NCBI RefSeq assembly: GCF_004006175.1
Contig: NZ_CP033219.1
Span: 1,054,001-1,118,000, forward strand
DNA: 64,000 nucleotides
Direction of reading: 5' to 3'
Origin: Parasedimentitalea marina
Lineage (GTDB): Bacteria; Pseudomonadota; Alphaproteobacteria; Rhodobacterales; Rhodobacteraceae
A program made the position numbers and the translations under genes. Below are positions 43,612 to 51,984 of the stretch, in pieces; position 1 is the stretch's first letter; each line of letters starts with the position of its first letter. The notes beneath the pieces are model-generated. The model was not told the origin of the DNA and searched no databases. It saw nothing but the letters and a program-made list of their open reading frames with translations.

Positions 43612-44330
43612 TCCGGAACGGCCAGGGGACCATAGAGGATCAGCACCGGAGCGGTGGTCTGCAGGCCGCGCAGCAGGTCGGGCAACTCGCCGATGGTGTG
43701 ATGCGACAGGACCTGATCAGGGGTTGAGACCGCCAGTGCCAACAGGGCCCGGGTTTGCGGCGGTAACCCATGGGTTACCAGCAGCTCTGCCAGTGACGCA
43801 AAGGTGCGCTTGCCCATATAGACCACAGTGGTGGCATTGGGGTCCGCCAAAGCGGTCAGGTTCAGATCTTCGGGCAGCTCACCGGTGACGTCATGGCCAG
43901 TGATATACTGCAACCGACGTGCGGTCAGGCGGCGGGTCAGTGGAATGCCAGCCGCCGCAGCAGCCGCAGAGGCGGCGGTGACACCGGGGATGATCTCGTA
44001 CGTGATGCCAGCGGCGCGCAGGGCGGTGATTTCTTCCTCGAGGCGGCCAAAAACGCCTGAGTCGCCGGATTTTAGCCGCACCACGGTGGCGCCGGACAAA
44101 GCGTAATCCACCAGCAGTTTGCTGACGTGATCCTGCTTGGGCGAGGGCCGACCGGCGCGTTTGCCGACGCCGACCAGATCGGCATCCTCGCGCGCGTGGC
44201 TAAGGATCGGGCCCGAGGACAGATCGTCGAACAGAACCGCATCGGCGGCTTCCAACCGTTTCACCGCCTTGACGGTCAGCAGCTCGGGGTCGCCGGGACC
44301 AGAGGAGACAAAGCTGACAAAACCAGTCAT
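43608..44330 (-). CDS. cobA: uroporphyrinogen-III C-methyltransferase
   Basis: A 240-residue SUMT that twice methylates uroporphyrinogen III to precorrin-2, the branch point to cobalamin. The GPGDPELLTVKAVKRL loop, VRLKSGDSGVFGR and the ITGHDVTGELPEDLN segment are diagnostic. No CysG dehydrogenase domain is attached. Both ends overlap neighbours by ATGA (cobB before, DUF1636 after). A dedicated copy inside the cob cluster suggests it serves B12 synthesis rather than sirohaem. Confidence 0.95.
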   Translation of the reverse strand: MTGFVSFVSSGPGDPELLTVKAVKRLEAADAVLFDDLSSGPILSHAREDADLVGVGKRAGRPSPKQDHVSKLLVDYALSGATVVRLKSGDSGVFGRLEEEITALRAAGITYEIIPGVTAASAAAAAAGIPLTRRLTARRLQYITGHDVTGELPEDLNLTALADPNATTVVYMGKRTFASLAELLVTHGLPPQTRALLALAVSTPDQVLSHHTIGELPDLLRGLQTTAPVLILYGPLAVPE

Positions 44331-45643
44331 GAGGTTTCGCCGGTGATCAGGTGGAAGAAGCTGCCAGTGACATTGCCCTTGATCGATCCGGTTTCCGGCA
44401 CCGGATTGCCATCGGCGTCGAACACCTGCGCCAGCGGTGCGTCGGGTTCATCCAGGATGGTGGTATAATGGAACTCGTGGCCGCGCAGGGCGTCGCCGGC
44501 GGCGAACCCGGGCATGGCGCTTTGCAGCACGGCGCGGCGATAGCCGAGGTGGAATTTGCGCTTCTCATAGGATGTGACCAATCCCAGCAAGCCAGCCATC
44601 TGGTGGCGGTTGCCCTCCTTGTCGATCAGCGCCTCGCCCAGGGCCATGTAGCCTCCGCATTCACCATGCACGGGTTTGGTCGCCGCGTGCTTTTGCAACC
44701 CGGCGCGGAATTTTGCAGCAGCGGCAAGGGTGCCACCGTGCAGCTCGGGATAGCCGCCGGGCAACCAGACCAGATCGGCATCCGGAGCCGGGGCCTCGTC
44801 GGCAAGCGGCGAGAACGGCAGGATCTCGGCGCCTGCGTTGCGCCAGCCGGTCAGCAGGTGTGGATAGGTGAACGAGAAGGCCGCGTCGCGGGCCAGTGCG
44901 ATGCGTTGTGCCGGTGGTTTGGGCAGCGGCCGCGCAACCGGCGCCGCACCAGACAGTGCTGCGGATTTGATCGCGGCAAGGTCGACGTTGTCACGCAGGA
45001 AAGTGGCATAGCCGGCAATTGCCGCCTCAAGATCGGGGTGCTCGACCGCCTGGATCAGGCCAAGGTGGCGTTCAGGCAGCGACAGGTCGCCGCGACGGGG
45101 CAGCGAGCCGAGCACCTTGATACCGGCTTTTTCCATACCCAGACGGGTCAGGCGTTCGTGGCGCGGGCTGGCCACACGGTTCAGGATCACGCCGGCAAAG
45201 GGCACGTCGGTGTCATAGTTTTTGAACCCCAGCGCGGTGGCCGCAGCGCTCTGCGCCTGACCACCCACATCGACCACCAGAATGACCGGCCAGCCCATGC
45301 GTTTGGCGGTTTCGGCGCTGGTGCCAAAGGCGGTTTGGCCACGGGTGGCAACCCCGTCGTACAGCCCCATCGAGCCCTCGCCGATGCAGATTTCCGCGCC
45401 AATCGCCTGACTGGCGACAGCGTCCAGCAGATCGGGGGCCATGGCCCAGGTGTCCAGATTGAACGAGGGGCGCTTGGCGGCGGCAAGGTGAAAGGCCGGA
45501 TCGATATAGTCGGGGCCGGATTTATAAGGCTGAACGATCATGCCGTCCTCGGCCAGGGCCCGCAGCAGGCCCAGCATCACCGTGGTTTTGCCAGTGCCCG
45601 AGGAGGGCGCGGAGATCATCAGACCGGGAGGATTCTGCGTCAT
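44327..45643 (-). CDS. cobB: hydrogenobyrinic acid a,c-diamide synthase
   Basis: A 438-residue ATP-dependent amidotransferase that amidates the a and c side chains of hydrogenobyrinate with glutamine. The P-loop SSGTGKTT is at 14-21. The glutaminase half carries WLPGGYPELHGG and the nucleophile Cys in VHGECGGYMALGE. Its start shares a base with the cobM stop and its end overlaps cobA by ATGA. With CobN in the cluster, the aerobic substrate (hydrogenobyrinate) is expected. Confidence 0.95.
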   Translation of the reverse strand: MTQNPPGLMISAPSSGTGKTTVMLGLLRALAEDGMIVQPYKSGPDYIDPAFHLAAAKRPSFNLDTWAMAPDLLDAVASQAIGAEICIGEGSMGLYDGVATRGQTAFGTSAETAKRMGWPVILVVDVGGQAQSAAATALGFKNYDTDVPFAGVILNRVASPRHERLTRLGMEKAGIKVLGSLPRRGDLSLPERHLGLIQAVEHPDLEAAIAGYATFLRDNVDLAAIKSAALSGAAPVARPLPKPPAQRIALARDAAFSFTYPHLLTGWRNAGAEILPFSPLADEAPAPDADLVWLPGGYPELHGGTLAAAAKFRAGLQKHAATKPVHGECGGYMALGEALIDKEGNRHQMAGLLGLVTSYEKRKFHLGYRRAVLQSAMPGFAAGDALRGHEFHYTTILDEPDAPLAQVFDADGNPVPETGSIKGNVTGSFFHLITGETS

Positions 45644-46428
45644 TATTCGGTCCCTTCTGGAAAGCGCGGGTCGGTGCCGACGGGGCGATAGCGGCGATCA
45701 TAGTCACCAGCATATAGACAGCTTTCGTCGAAGTCCTCAGCCCCAATTGCGCGGCCCACAAGGATCAGCGCGGTGCGACCACGTTCGCCCTCGGTGGCGT
45801 CTTCCAGGGTTTCCAGCGTGGCCTTGACCACCCGCTGGTCTGGCCAAGTGGCGCGCCAGACGATGGCGACGGGGCAATCGGCGCCGTAGTGCGGCGTCAG
45901 GCGGGCGATCACGTCCTCGAGCACATGCACGGACAGGTGGATGGCCAATGTGGCACCGGTTTTGCCAAAGTTTTCCAGTGTTTCCCCGTCAGGCATCGAC
46001 GAGGCGCGGCCGGAGGTCCGGGTCAGGATCAGTGACTGTGCCACGCCGGGCAGGGTCAGTTCAGCCCCCAGCGCGGCGGCGGCGGCGGCAAAGGCAGGGA
46101 CACCGGGAGTGACGTCATAGGCGATATTCAGCGCCCGCATGCGGCGCAGCTGTTCGCCCATGGCGGACCAGACCGACAGATCGCCCGAATGCAGCCGGGC
46201 CACGTCCTGGCCTGCGTCATCGGCGGATTTGATCTCGGCGATGATTTCATCCAGCGACATCGAGGCGGTGTTGACGATGCGGGCGCCATCCGGGCAGTGC
46301 TGCAGCAGCGCCTCGGGGACCAGCGATCCGGCATAAAGACAGACAGGGCAGGCGGCGATCAGGTCGCGGCCACGCAGGGTGATCAGGTCGGCGGCACCGG
46401 GTCCAGCGCCAATGAAATGTACGGTCAT
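45643..46428 (-). CDS. cobM: precorrin-4 C11-methyltransferase
   Basis: A 261-residue SAM-dependent methyltransferase that adds the C-11 methyl to precorrin-4. The N-terminal [18 protein letters not shown] loop, [17 protein letters not shown] and [15 protein letters not shown] blocks match CobM/CbiF. It overlaps cobE by ATGA and shares a base with cobB. Length is normal. Confidence 0.95.
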   Translation of the reverse strand: MTVHFIGAGPGAADLITLRGRDLIAACPVCLYAGSLVPEALLQHCPDGARIVNTASMSLDEIIAEIKSADDAGQDVARLHSGDLSVWSAMGEQLRRMRALNIAYDVTPGVPAFAAAAAALGAELTLPGVAQSLILTRTSGRASSMPDGETLENFGKTGATLAIHLSVHVLEDVIARLTPHYGADCPVAIVWRATWPDQRVVKATLETLEDATEGERGRTALILVGRAIGAEDFDESCLYAGDYDRRYRPVGTDPRFPEGTE

Positions 46429-46805
46429 AGGGTCGTCCTTTCGGCAATTGCCGCTGTGGCAAGGCCATTGTCAGTTTTTACGCGGGGGCCGGTCAGGCGC
46501 GCGGAGCTATGGGGCTGACCCTTGCGGGCCGCAACCAGCGCAGCGGCTTCGGCCAGGGAACCTGTGCCAAAGCGGGCTTTGATCCGGGGCGAGCAGGTGA
46601 GGGTCGGGGTGCTGGCGATCTCGTCTTCAGACAGGGCGATCACCGGCAGGTTCATCTCGGTTGCGAGTTGCTGCAGTTGCGGGGCCGTTGCCTTATGCGC
46701 CACCGAGGCAAGGGCGTCGGGCTGGGCGCAGCCAGTCAGGGTCAGCGCCGCGCGCAGGTCGTCGGCGCTGGCATTTTGGCGAAATCCGAAGCCGGCGATC
46801 TTCAT
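46425..46805 (-). CDS. cobE: cobalamin biosynthesis protein CobE
   Basis: A 126-residue protein matching CobE, which corresponds to the C-terminal domain of Cbi[35 protein letters not shown] and the end VAERSALLA-like [10 protein letters not shown] region fit the family. The start at 46805 overlaps the cobL stop as ATGA; the longer open frame is cobL read in another frame. CobE is needed for the aerobic pathway; its exact step is debated. Confidence 0.9.
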   Translation of the reverse strand: MKIAGFGFRQNASADDLRAALTLTGCAQPDALASVAHKATAPQLQQLATEMNLPVIALSEDEIASTPTLTCSPRIKARFGTGSLAEAAALVAARKGQPHSSARLTGPRVKTDNGLATAAIAERTTL

Positions 46806-47989
46806 CGGGTGACGCTCCATTGCAGGACAGGGCGGGCGCGCTGCCAGCCGCGCATGGATCCCAGCGGGCTGACCTCGGCGATTTCGGCCTTCATCAAATG
46901 GCCGCCGTGTTGGGCATGGGCTGTCATCAGCAGGGTCTCGGTTTCCAGGGTCACGCCATTTGCCACCACGCGGGTGCCGGTGGGCAGGATCTGCCACAGT
47001 TGGTCCAGCAGCGCCTGCGAGGCGCCGCCGCCGATGAACACGGTGTCGGGCAGCTCTTGCGCCTCCAGTATCTTTGGTGCCTGTCCAATGACCAGGCTCA
47101 TGCGGTGAGTCAGGCCGAACTTTGCCGCGTTCAGATTAATATTTTCAGATCGCTGCGTGCGTTGCTCGAAGATCAGGGCGCGCGCACCAGGGGCGGCGAG
47201 GCACCATTCGACCGAGATCGAGCCCGAGCCGCCGCCGATGTCCCAGAGCAACTGGCCGGGGCGCGGCGCCAGCGCTGACAGGGTCAGGGCGCGGATGGGG
47301 CGCTTGGTGATCTGGCCGTCGCTGTGGAACATGTCGTCCGCCAGACCCGAGGCACGGGACAAGCCGCCACGGCCGATGGCGGTAATGGCAACAGCAACCG
47401 GGGCCTGAATATCGTCGAGGTCAAACCCATCGGCCTGCGCAGTGCGCAGCCGCTGCTGCGGGCCGCCTAGACGCTCCATGATGGTCAGCTGAGAGGCTCC
47501 GAACCCTTGCTGGGTCAGCCAGCTGGCCAGTTCCGACGGGGCAGCGCCGTCGCGCAGGGTGCAGATCAGGCGCGTCTTGGGGGCCAGCAGCGGCAGCAGG
47601 CGCTGAAACGGCGCGGCGTGCAGGCCCAGACAGAGGGTGTCCTCAAGCCGCCAGGCCAGGTGATTGGCAGCCAGCGCAAAGGTTGAGGGCACAGGGTAAG
47701 AGAGCCACTCGCCCGGTTCCAGATGGGCCGCCAGCGAGCCGCCGGCGCCGTGCCAGAACGGATCTCCCGAGGCGAGCACAGCGACCTTTTTGCCACGCGC
47801 GGCCAGCACCGGGGCGATGGAAAAGGGTACGGGCCAAGGTTGGCCTTTGTCGGCGGCGCTGACCAGATCCAGATGGCGCGGACCCCCAAAGATGATTTCA
47901 GCCTCTTGCAGTGCGGTTCGGCTTGCATCTGTCAGCCCGGCTGGTCCATTTTCGCCCAGACCGATAATTGACAACCAGGGATCAGACAT
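46802..47989 (-). CDS. cobL: precorrin-6Y C5,15-methyltransferase (decarboxylating)
   Basis: A 395-residue fusion of a CbiE-like methyltransferase (IIGLGENGPAGLTDASR at the start) and a CbiT-like domain (LLWDIGGGSGSISVEWCL in the second half). It methylates C-5 and C-15 and decarboxylates the acetate side chain. The ATG at 47989 lies in a CATG that is also the start of cobK on the other strand. AAGGAT sits 8 bases upstream, inside cobK. It begins the minus-strand block cobL-E-M-B-A-DUF1636. Confidence 0.94.
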   Translation of the reverse strand: MSDPWLSIIGLGENGPAGLTDASRTALQEAEIIFGGPRHLDLVSAADKGQPWPVPFSIAPVLAARGKKVAVLASGDPFWHGAGGSLAAHLEPGEWLSYPVPSTFALAANHLAWRLEDTLCLGLHAAPFQRLLPLLAPKTRLICTLRDGAAPSELASWLTQQGFGASQLTIMERLGGPQQRLRTAQADGFDLDDIQAPVAVAITAIGRGGLSRASGLADDMFHSDGQITKRPIRALTLSALAPRPGQLLWDIGGGSGSISVEWCLAAPGARALIFEQRTQRSENINLNAAKFGLTHRMSLVIGQAPKILEAQELPDTVFIGGGASQALLDQLWQILPTGTRVVANGVTLETETLLMTAHAQHGGHLMKAEIAEVSPLGSMRGWQRARPVLQWSVTR

Positions 47990-48722
47990 GACGCGTATCC
48001 TTTTGCTGGGCGGTACCACTGAAGCCTCGGCCCTGGCGCGGGTGCTGGCCGGGGCCGGGCGGGACGCTGTGTTCTCTTATGCGGGCCGTACCGCGCGCCC
48101 GGTGCCGCAACCGCTGCCCCAGCGGCAGGGCGGGTTTGGTGGTGTGGCGGGGCTGGTCGCATATCTGCGGGCCGAGGGCATCAGTCATGTGGTGGATGCC
48201 ACCCATCCCTTTGCCGCCCAGATGAGCACCCATGCGGTTGCCGCCTGTGCCGAGGCCGGGGTGGACCTGTGTGCCCTGGAGCGGCCGCCGTGGCAGGCGG
48301 GCGCGGGGGACGACTGGAGTATGGTTGCGGATATGGCGGCAGCGGTTGCGGCATTGCCCGAGCAGGGCGCGCGGGTGTTTCTGGCGATCGGCAAGCAGAA
48401 CCTGGACGGTTTTGCCGCCAAGCCGGGCAATCACTATCTGTTGCGGCTGGTGGATGCGCCAGAGGCGGCACTGCCCCTGCTGGACGCCACTGTGGTGCTG
48501 GCGCGTGGCCCCTTTGACGCCGCGGCGGACACCGCATTGCTGCAAGACCATCACATCAGCCATATTGTATCCAAGAACGCAGGCGGTGTGGGCGCTGAGG
48601 CCAAACTGATCGCGGCGCGCGCCTTGGGGCTGCCGATCATTATGATCGACCGCCCACAGGTGCCCGAGCGGCATATACTGCGCAGCATCGACGAGGTAAT
48701 GGCCTGGCTGGATCATTGTTAG
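47988..48722 (+). CDS. cobK: precorrin-6A reductase
   Basis: A 244-residue NADPH-dependent reductase of precorrin-6A. ILLLGGTTEASALARVL at the N terminus, VVDATHPFAAQMS and SKNAGGVGAEAKLIAARALG are diagnostic. The ATG at 47988 has AGGGA upstream within cobL; the open frame further back is only the reverse of cobL. It is the only pathway gene here on the plus strand besides cobO. It is divergent from cobL with overlapping start codons and convergent with cobJ, overlapping its 3-prime end by four bases. Confidence 0.94.
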   Translation: MTRILLLGGTTEASALARVLAGAGRDAVFSYAGRTARPVPQPLPQRQGGFGGVAGLVAYLRAEGISHVVDATHPFAAQMSTHAVAACAEAGVDLCALERPPWQAGAGDDWSMVADMAAAVAALPEQGARVFLAIGKQNLDGFAAKPGNHYLLRLVDAPEAALPLLDATVVLARGPFDAAADTALLQDHHISHIVSKNAGGVGAEAKLIAARALGLPIIMIDRPQVPERHILRSIDEVMAWLDHC

Positions 48723-49474
48723 TCCTCGACGGCGAAACGCGGCGTGTAGACGTGGCGACCCACCCGGCGGGTATCGGCGTTGCCAACGATCACCACGGTG
48801 CGCATGTCGGCCATGTCGGGCGTGGCCTCGTTTAGAGTGACGGTGGTGATTGTCTCGCCGGGTTTGGACACATCGCGAGCGAAAGAGATCAGCGTTTCGC
48901 CACCGCAAGCCTCGCGCAGGATTTCCAAGGCGCGGCCAAACTGGTGTGGGCGCGACTTGGAGCGCGGGTTGTAAAAGCCCATGGCAAAGCCGGCCTCACC
49001 GGCCAGACGCAGGCGTTTTTCGATCAGGGACCAGGGTTTGAGGTTGTCGCTGAGGTTGATGGCGGCGAAGTCGTGGCCCATGGGGGCGCCGATGCGGGCC
49101 GATGCGGCGAGCATGGCGGTGATGCCGGGCAGCACCTGAATGTCGAGATCGAGCCAGTCGGGCGCTCCTGCTTCCAGCGCTTCGAACACCGCAGATGCCA
49201 TAGCAAAGACACCGGGATCACCGGAGGAGACCACCACGACGCGCTTGCCAGCTGCTGCCATTTCCAGCGCATGGGTGGCGCGTTCGATTTCGACCCGGTT
49301 ATCGGTGGCGTGCAGGGTGAGGCCTGGGCGCGGTTCGACCCGTTTTACGTAGGGGATGTAGCCGACGATGTCGGTCGCCTCGGTCAGAACCTCGTGAACC
49401 TGGGCGGTGACCATGGTGTCATTGCCGGGGCCGAGGCCTACGATTTTCACCCAGCCTTTATCTGCATGGGTCAT
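48719..49474 (-). CDS. cobJ: precorrin-3B C17-methyltransferase
   Basis: A 251-residue SAM-dependent methyltransferase that methylates C-17 with ring contraction to precorrin-4. VGLGPGNDTMVTAQVHEVL, VVSSGDPGVFAMAS and MGFYNPRSKSRPHQ match CobJ/CbiH. It overlaps cobI by ATGA at its start. Its stop codon overlaps that of the opposing cobK, so read-through from cobJ would be antisense to cobK. Confidence 0.95.
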   Translation of the reverse strand: MTHADKGWVKIVGLGPGNDTMVTAQVHEVLTEATDIVGYIPYVKRVEPRPGLTLHATDNRVEIERATHALEMAAAGKRVVVVSSGDPGVFAMASAVFEALEAGAPDWLDLDIQVLPGITAMLAASARIGAPMGHDFAAINLSDNLKPWSLIEKRLRLAGEAGFAMGFYNPRSKSRPHQFGRALEILREACGGETLISFARDVSKPGETITTVTLNEATPDMADMRTVVIVGNADTRRVGRHVYTPRFAVED

Positions 49475-50187
49475 GGGCGGCGTCCCTGTCCGTGAAGGAT
49501 GACGATCGAGAAATAGGGGACTTTGCCGGTGATATCAGTGAGTTTCTGCACAGTTTGGTCGCTCATGGTGCCGCGCTCGACCAACCAGGCGTCATCGAGG
49601 CGTCCGGCGCGTTCCAATGCCCGGCGCAGTTTTGGCAGGTTGCGGCCGATCTTCATCACCACAAGCGCATCGGTGTTGGCGGCGCGCTCGGCCAGTTCGT
49701 CCTCGGGGAGGGTGGCCATGGCCACGGTCAGCACGTCGTCGCCCCAGGTGATCGGCATTCCGGTGGCGGTCCAGCAGCCAGACATGCCGGTGATGCCAGG
49801 GATGACCTCGACCTCGGCGCGGCCCTGCAGGCGAGTGTAGAGATGCATGAAAGAGCCATACAGGAAGGGGTCGCCCTCGCAGAGCACCACCACGTCGTCG
49901 GTTTTGACCATCTCGGCCAGGGTGTCGGCCCATTCATCGTAAAAGGCACCGAGGATCCGGTTGTATTCCGGGTCCGAGAAATGGATCTCGGTGGTGACCG
50001 GGTATTCCATTGCATGTTCGACCACGCCCTCGGGCATCATGCCATTGACCAGTCGTCGCGCCTGACCTTCGTACCCGGCTTTACGGAAATAGGCGATGTG
50101 GCACGCGCCTTGGATGGCACGGTACGAGCGCAGGCTCATCAAGTCGGGATCGCCGGGGCCGAGGCCCGCGCAGATGATTTTACCCAT
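49471..50187 (-). CDS. cobI: precorrin-2 C20-methyltransferase
   Basis: A 238-residue SAM-dependent methyltransferase that makes precorrin-3A. AGLGPGDPDLMSLRSYRAI, VVLCEGDPFLYGSFMHLY and VIPGITGMSGCWTATGMP match CobI/CbiL. The ATG at 50187 is the family start; the open frame further back is cobH in another frame. It lies 2 bases after cobH and overlaps cobJ by ATGA. Confidence 0.95.
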   Translation of the reverse strand: MGKIICAGLGPGDPDLMSLRSYRAIQGACHIAYFRKAGYEGQARRLVNGMMPEGVVEHAMEYPVTTEIHFSDPEYNRILGAFYDEWADTLAEMVKTDDVVVLCEGDPFLYGSFMHLYTRLQGRAEVEVIPGITGMSGCWTATGMPITWGDDVLTVAMATLPEDELAERAANTDALVVMKIGRNLPKLRRALERAGRLDDAWLVERGTMSDQTVQKLTDITGKVPYFSIVILHGQGRRP

Positions 50188-50189
50188 GG

Positions 50190-50819
50190 TCACTCTTTCC
50201 AGCTGGCCAGCGCGTTGACAGCGGCCACGGTGATGGCGGATCCGCCCAAACGGCCCTGTACGATCATTGACGGCACCGGCAGGTCCTGCATCAGTGCGTC
50301 TTTGGATTCCATGGCGCCGACAAAGCCCACCGGGCAGCCGATGATGGCGGCGGGGCGGGGGCAGGTGGGGTCCTGCAGCATGTTCAGCAAGTGAAATAGC
50401 GCTGTGGGGGCGTTGCCGATGGCGACCACTGCGCCGTCCAGATTGGGGCGCCACAATTCAAGCGCAGCGGCTGAACGGGTGTTGCTCATCTCTTTGGCCA
50501 TCTCGGGGACGCGTGCGTCGCGCAGGGTGCAGATGACCTCGTTGTTGGCGGCTAGGCGGGGGCGGGTGATACCCTCGGAGACCATATAGGCGTCACAGAG
50601 GATTGGCGCACCTGCCGCCAGTGCGGCACGGGCGGTCTTGGCCATGTCGGGGGAGAAGCGGATGTGCTGTTCCAGCCCGACCATGCCGGCGGCGTGGATC
50701 ATCCGCACGGCGACGCTTTCCTCGTCTTTGGAAAAGCGGGCCAGGTCAGCCTCGGCGCGGATGGTGGCAAAGCTTTCTGCGTAGATGGCAGCGCCGTTGG
50801 TTTGGTAGGTATGGAGCAT
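50190..50819 (-). CDS. cobH: precorrin-8X methylmutase
   Basis: A 209-residue methylmutase that moves a methyl from C-11 to C-12, giving hydrogenobyrinate. The catalytic His is probably in RMIHAAGMVGLEQHIRFS. DAYMVSEGITRPRLAANNEV and IGCPVGFVGAMESKDAL are typical. It starts one base after the cobG stop and runs into cobI two bases further on. Confidence 0.95.
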   Translation of the reverse strand: MLHTYQTNGAAIYAESFATIRAEADLARFSKDEESVAVRMIHAAGMVGLEQHIRFSPDMAKTARAALAAGAPILCDAYMVSEGITRPRLAANNEVICTLRDARVPEMAKEMSNTRSAAALELWRPNLDGAVVAIGNAPTALFHLLNMLQDPTCPRPAAIIGCPVGFVGAMESKDALMQDLPVPSMIVQGRLGGSAITVAAVNALASWKE

Positions 50820-50820
50820 G

Positions 50821-51984
50821 TCAGCTGCCCTTTGTCAGAATGTCGGGAGCGGCACGCAAAGTGGTGGCGCTGAGGTTTGTGAGGGCGGGGCGATCCGAGG
50901 CTTTGCCGTTGCGGATAAGGTCGAAGGTATCAGTGGCGGTGGCGGTCAGGGTCTGCGCAGCCGCGTTGGGGCGGGCACATCCCTTGGTGCAGCCGGACAC
51001 GTGCAAGGTGCTGTCCGCTGGCACATAGGGTGCAAGGTCACGGGCCAGTTGACGCGTGGGCGAGAGCGCCTGCAGGCAGCCGGGCGCTCCGGTGCAGGCA
51101 CTCACTTGCAGGCGCGGATCCGTGGCGTCAAGGATCAAACCAGGCTGGGCGGGGATCTCTTCGGCGTGTTCAACCAGCAGCATCCGCCACGGAGTGAGGC
51201 GCAGCGGGCCGAGGTTGGCCAGCGCTGCAAAGTCGGTGGCCGCGATCTGGCCGAACTCCAGCCCGACCAGCCTGCCGGCGGCGACCTGTTCCAATCGCTG
51301 TTGTGGCGCGGGGGGAGCAAGGGCAGCGCTATGCGCCGAGGGCGGAGCGCGGCGCGCAATGAGCGGGTGCATCCTGCCGCGACCGTCTGGTGCGCCGCCA
51401 TGGGTCAGGAACCAGCGGGCCAGGGTGAGGGCTTGCACGACCACGGTGTCCATCGTCACCTGAAGTCCGGTTTTGGCACCGTCGGCGACAAGGACAAGGC
51501 CGTCATTATTTCTTTCAATCCGAATATCGGCAGCGGTGTCGCGCAGGACAGGCGCGGGTCCGGTATCGACGGCAAATCCGAATTTGCCCGGTAAGGTCAG
51601 GTCTGTCGCCTTTACCAGCGCGTTGCTGAGGTGCCGGGCCAGAGTGTGGGTTTCGTCTCCAGCGCACCAGAACGGAGCGACCAGTACATTGCGGCGCGCC
51701 TCGGCTGCGGGGTCGGTGTCGGCCAGGCCAAGATCCTGAAGTGCGCTGATCAGCGTGGGGTGATGGTCTTTTGTCACACCACGCATTTGCAGATTGGCGC
51801 GGGCCGAGACCTCCAGAATGCCATTGCCATAGTACTGCGAGAGGGCAGCTACGCCGCGGGCCTGATCTTGCGACAAGCGGCCCAGTGGTGCGCGGATGCG
51901 GACCACCAGCCCGTCACCCGACATCATCGGGCGCAGCGCTCCGGGGCACCAGCCATAGACCTTTGGGGTGGCTATTTTGCTCAT
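50821..51984 (-). CDS. cobG: precorrin-3B synthase (oxygen-dependent)
   Basis: A 387-residue member of the nitrite/sulfite reductase fold. CobG uses O2 to hydroxylate precorrin-3A and form the lactone before ring contraction. The N terminus (YGWCPGALRPMMSGDGLVVR) is characteristic. The [4Fe-4S] ligands are visible as C-x5-C in CTGAPGC and C-x3-C in SGCTKGC near residues 295-340. Its presence fixes the aerobic pathway; some alphaproteobacteria use CobZ instead. It overlaps cobN by ATGA. Confidence 0.93.
   Translation of the reverse strand: MSKIATPKVYGWCPGALRPMMSGDGLVVRIRAPLGRLSQDQARGVAALSQYYGNGILEVSARANLQMRGVTKDHHPTLISALQDLGLADTDPAAEARRNVLVAPFWCAGDETHTLARHLSNALVKATDLTLPGKFGFAVDTGPAPVLRDTAADIRIERNNDGLVLVADGAKTGLQVTMDTVVVQALTLARWFLTHGGAPDGRGRMHPLIARRAPPSAHSAALAPPAPQQRLEQVAAGRLVGLEFGQIAATDFAALANLGPLRLTPWRMLLVEHAEEIPAQPGLILDATDPRLQVSACTGAPGCLQALSPTRQLARDLAPYVPADSTLHVSGCTKGCARPNAAAQTLTATATDTFDLIRNGKASDRPALTNLSATTLRAAPDILTKGS

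Noticed and set aside
44351..45691. Long open frame on the plus strand (about 446 codons) opposite cobB
   Set aside because: It is an antisense shadow in high-GC sequence: no family motifs, low-complexity composition, and cobB with clear P-loop and glutaminase motifs occupies the other strand.
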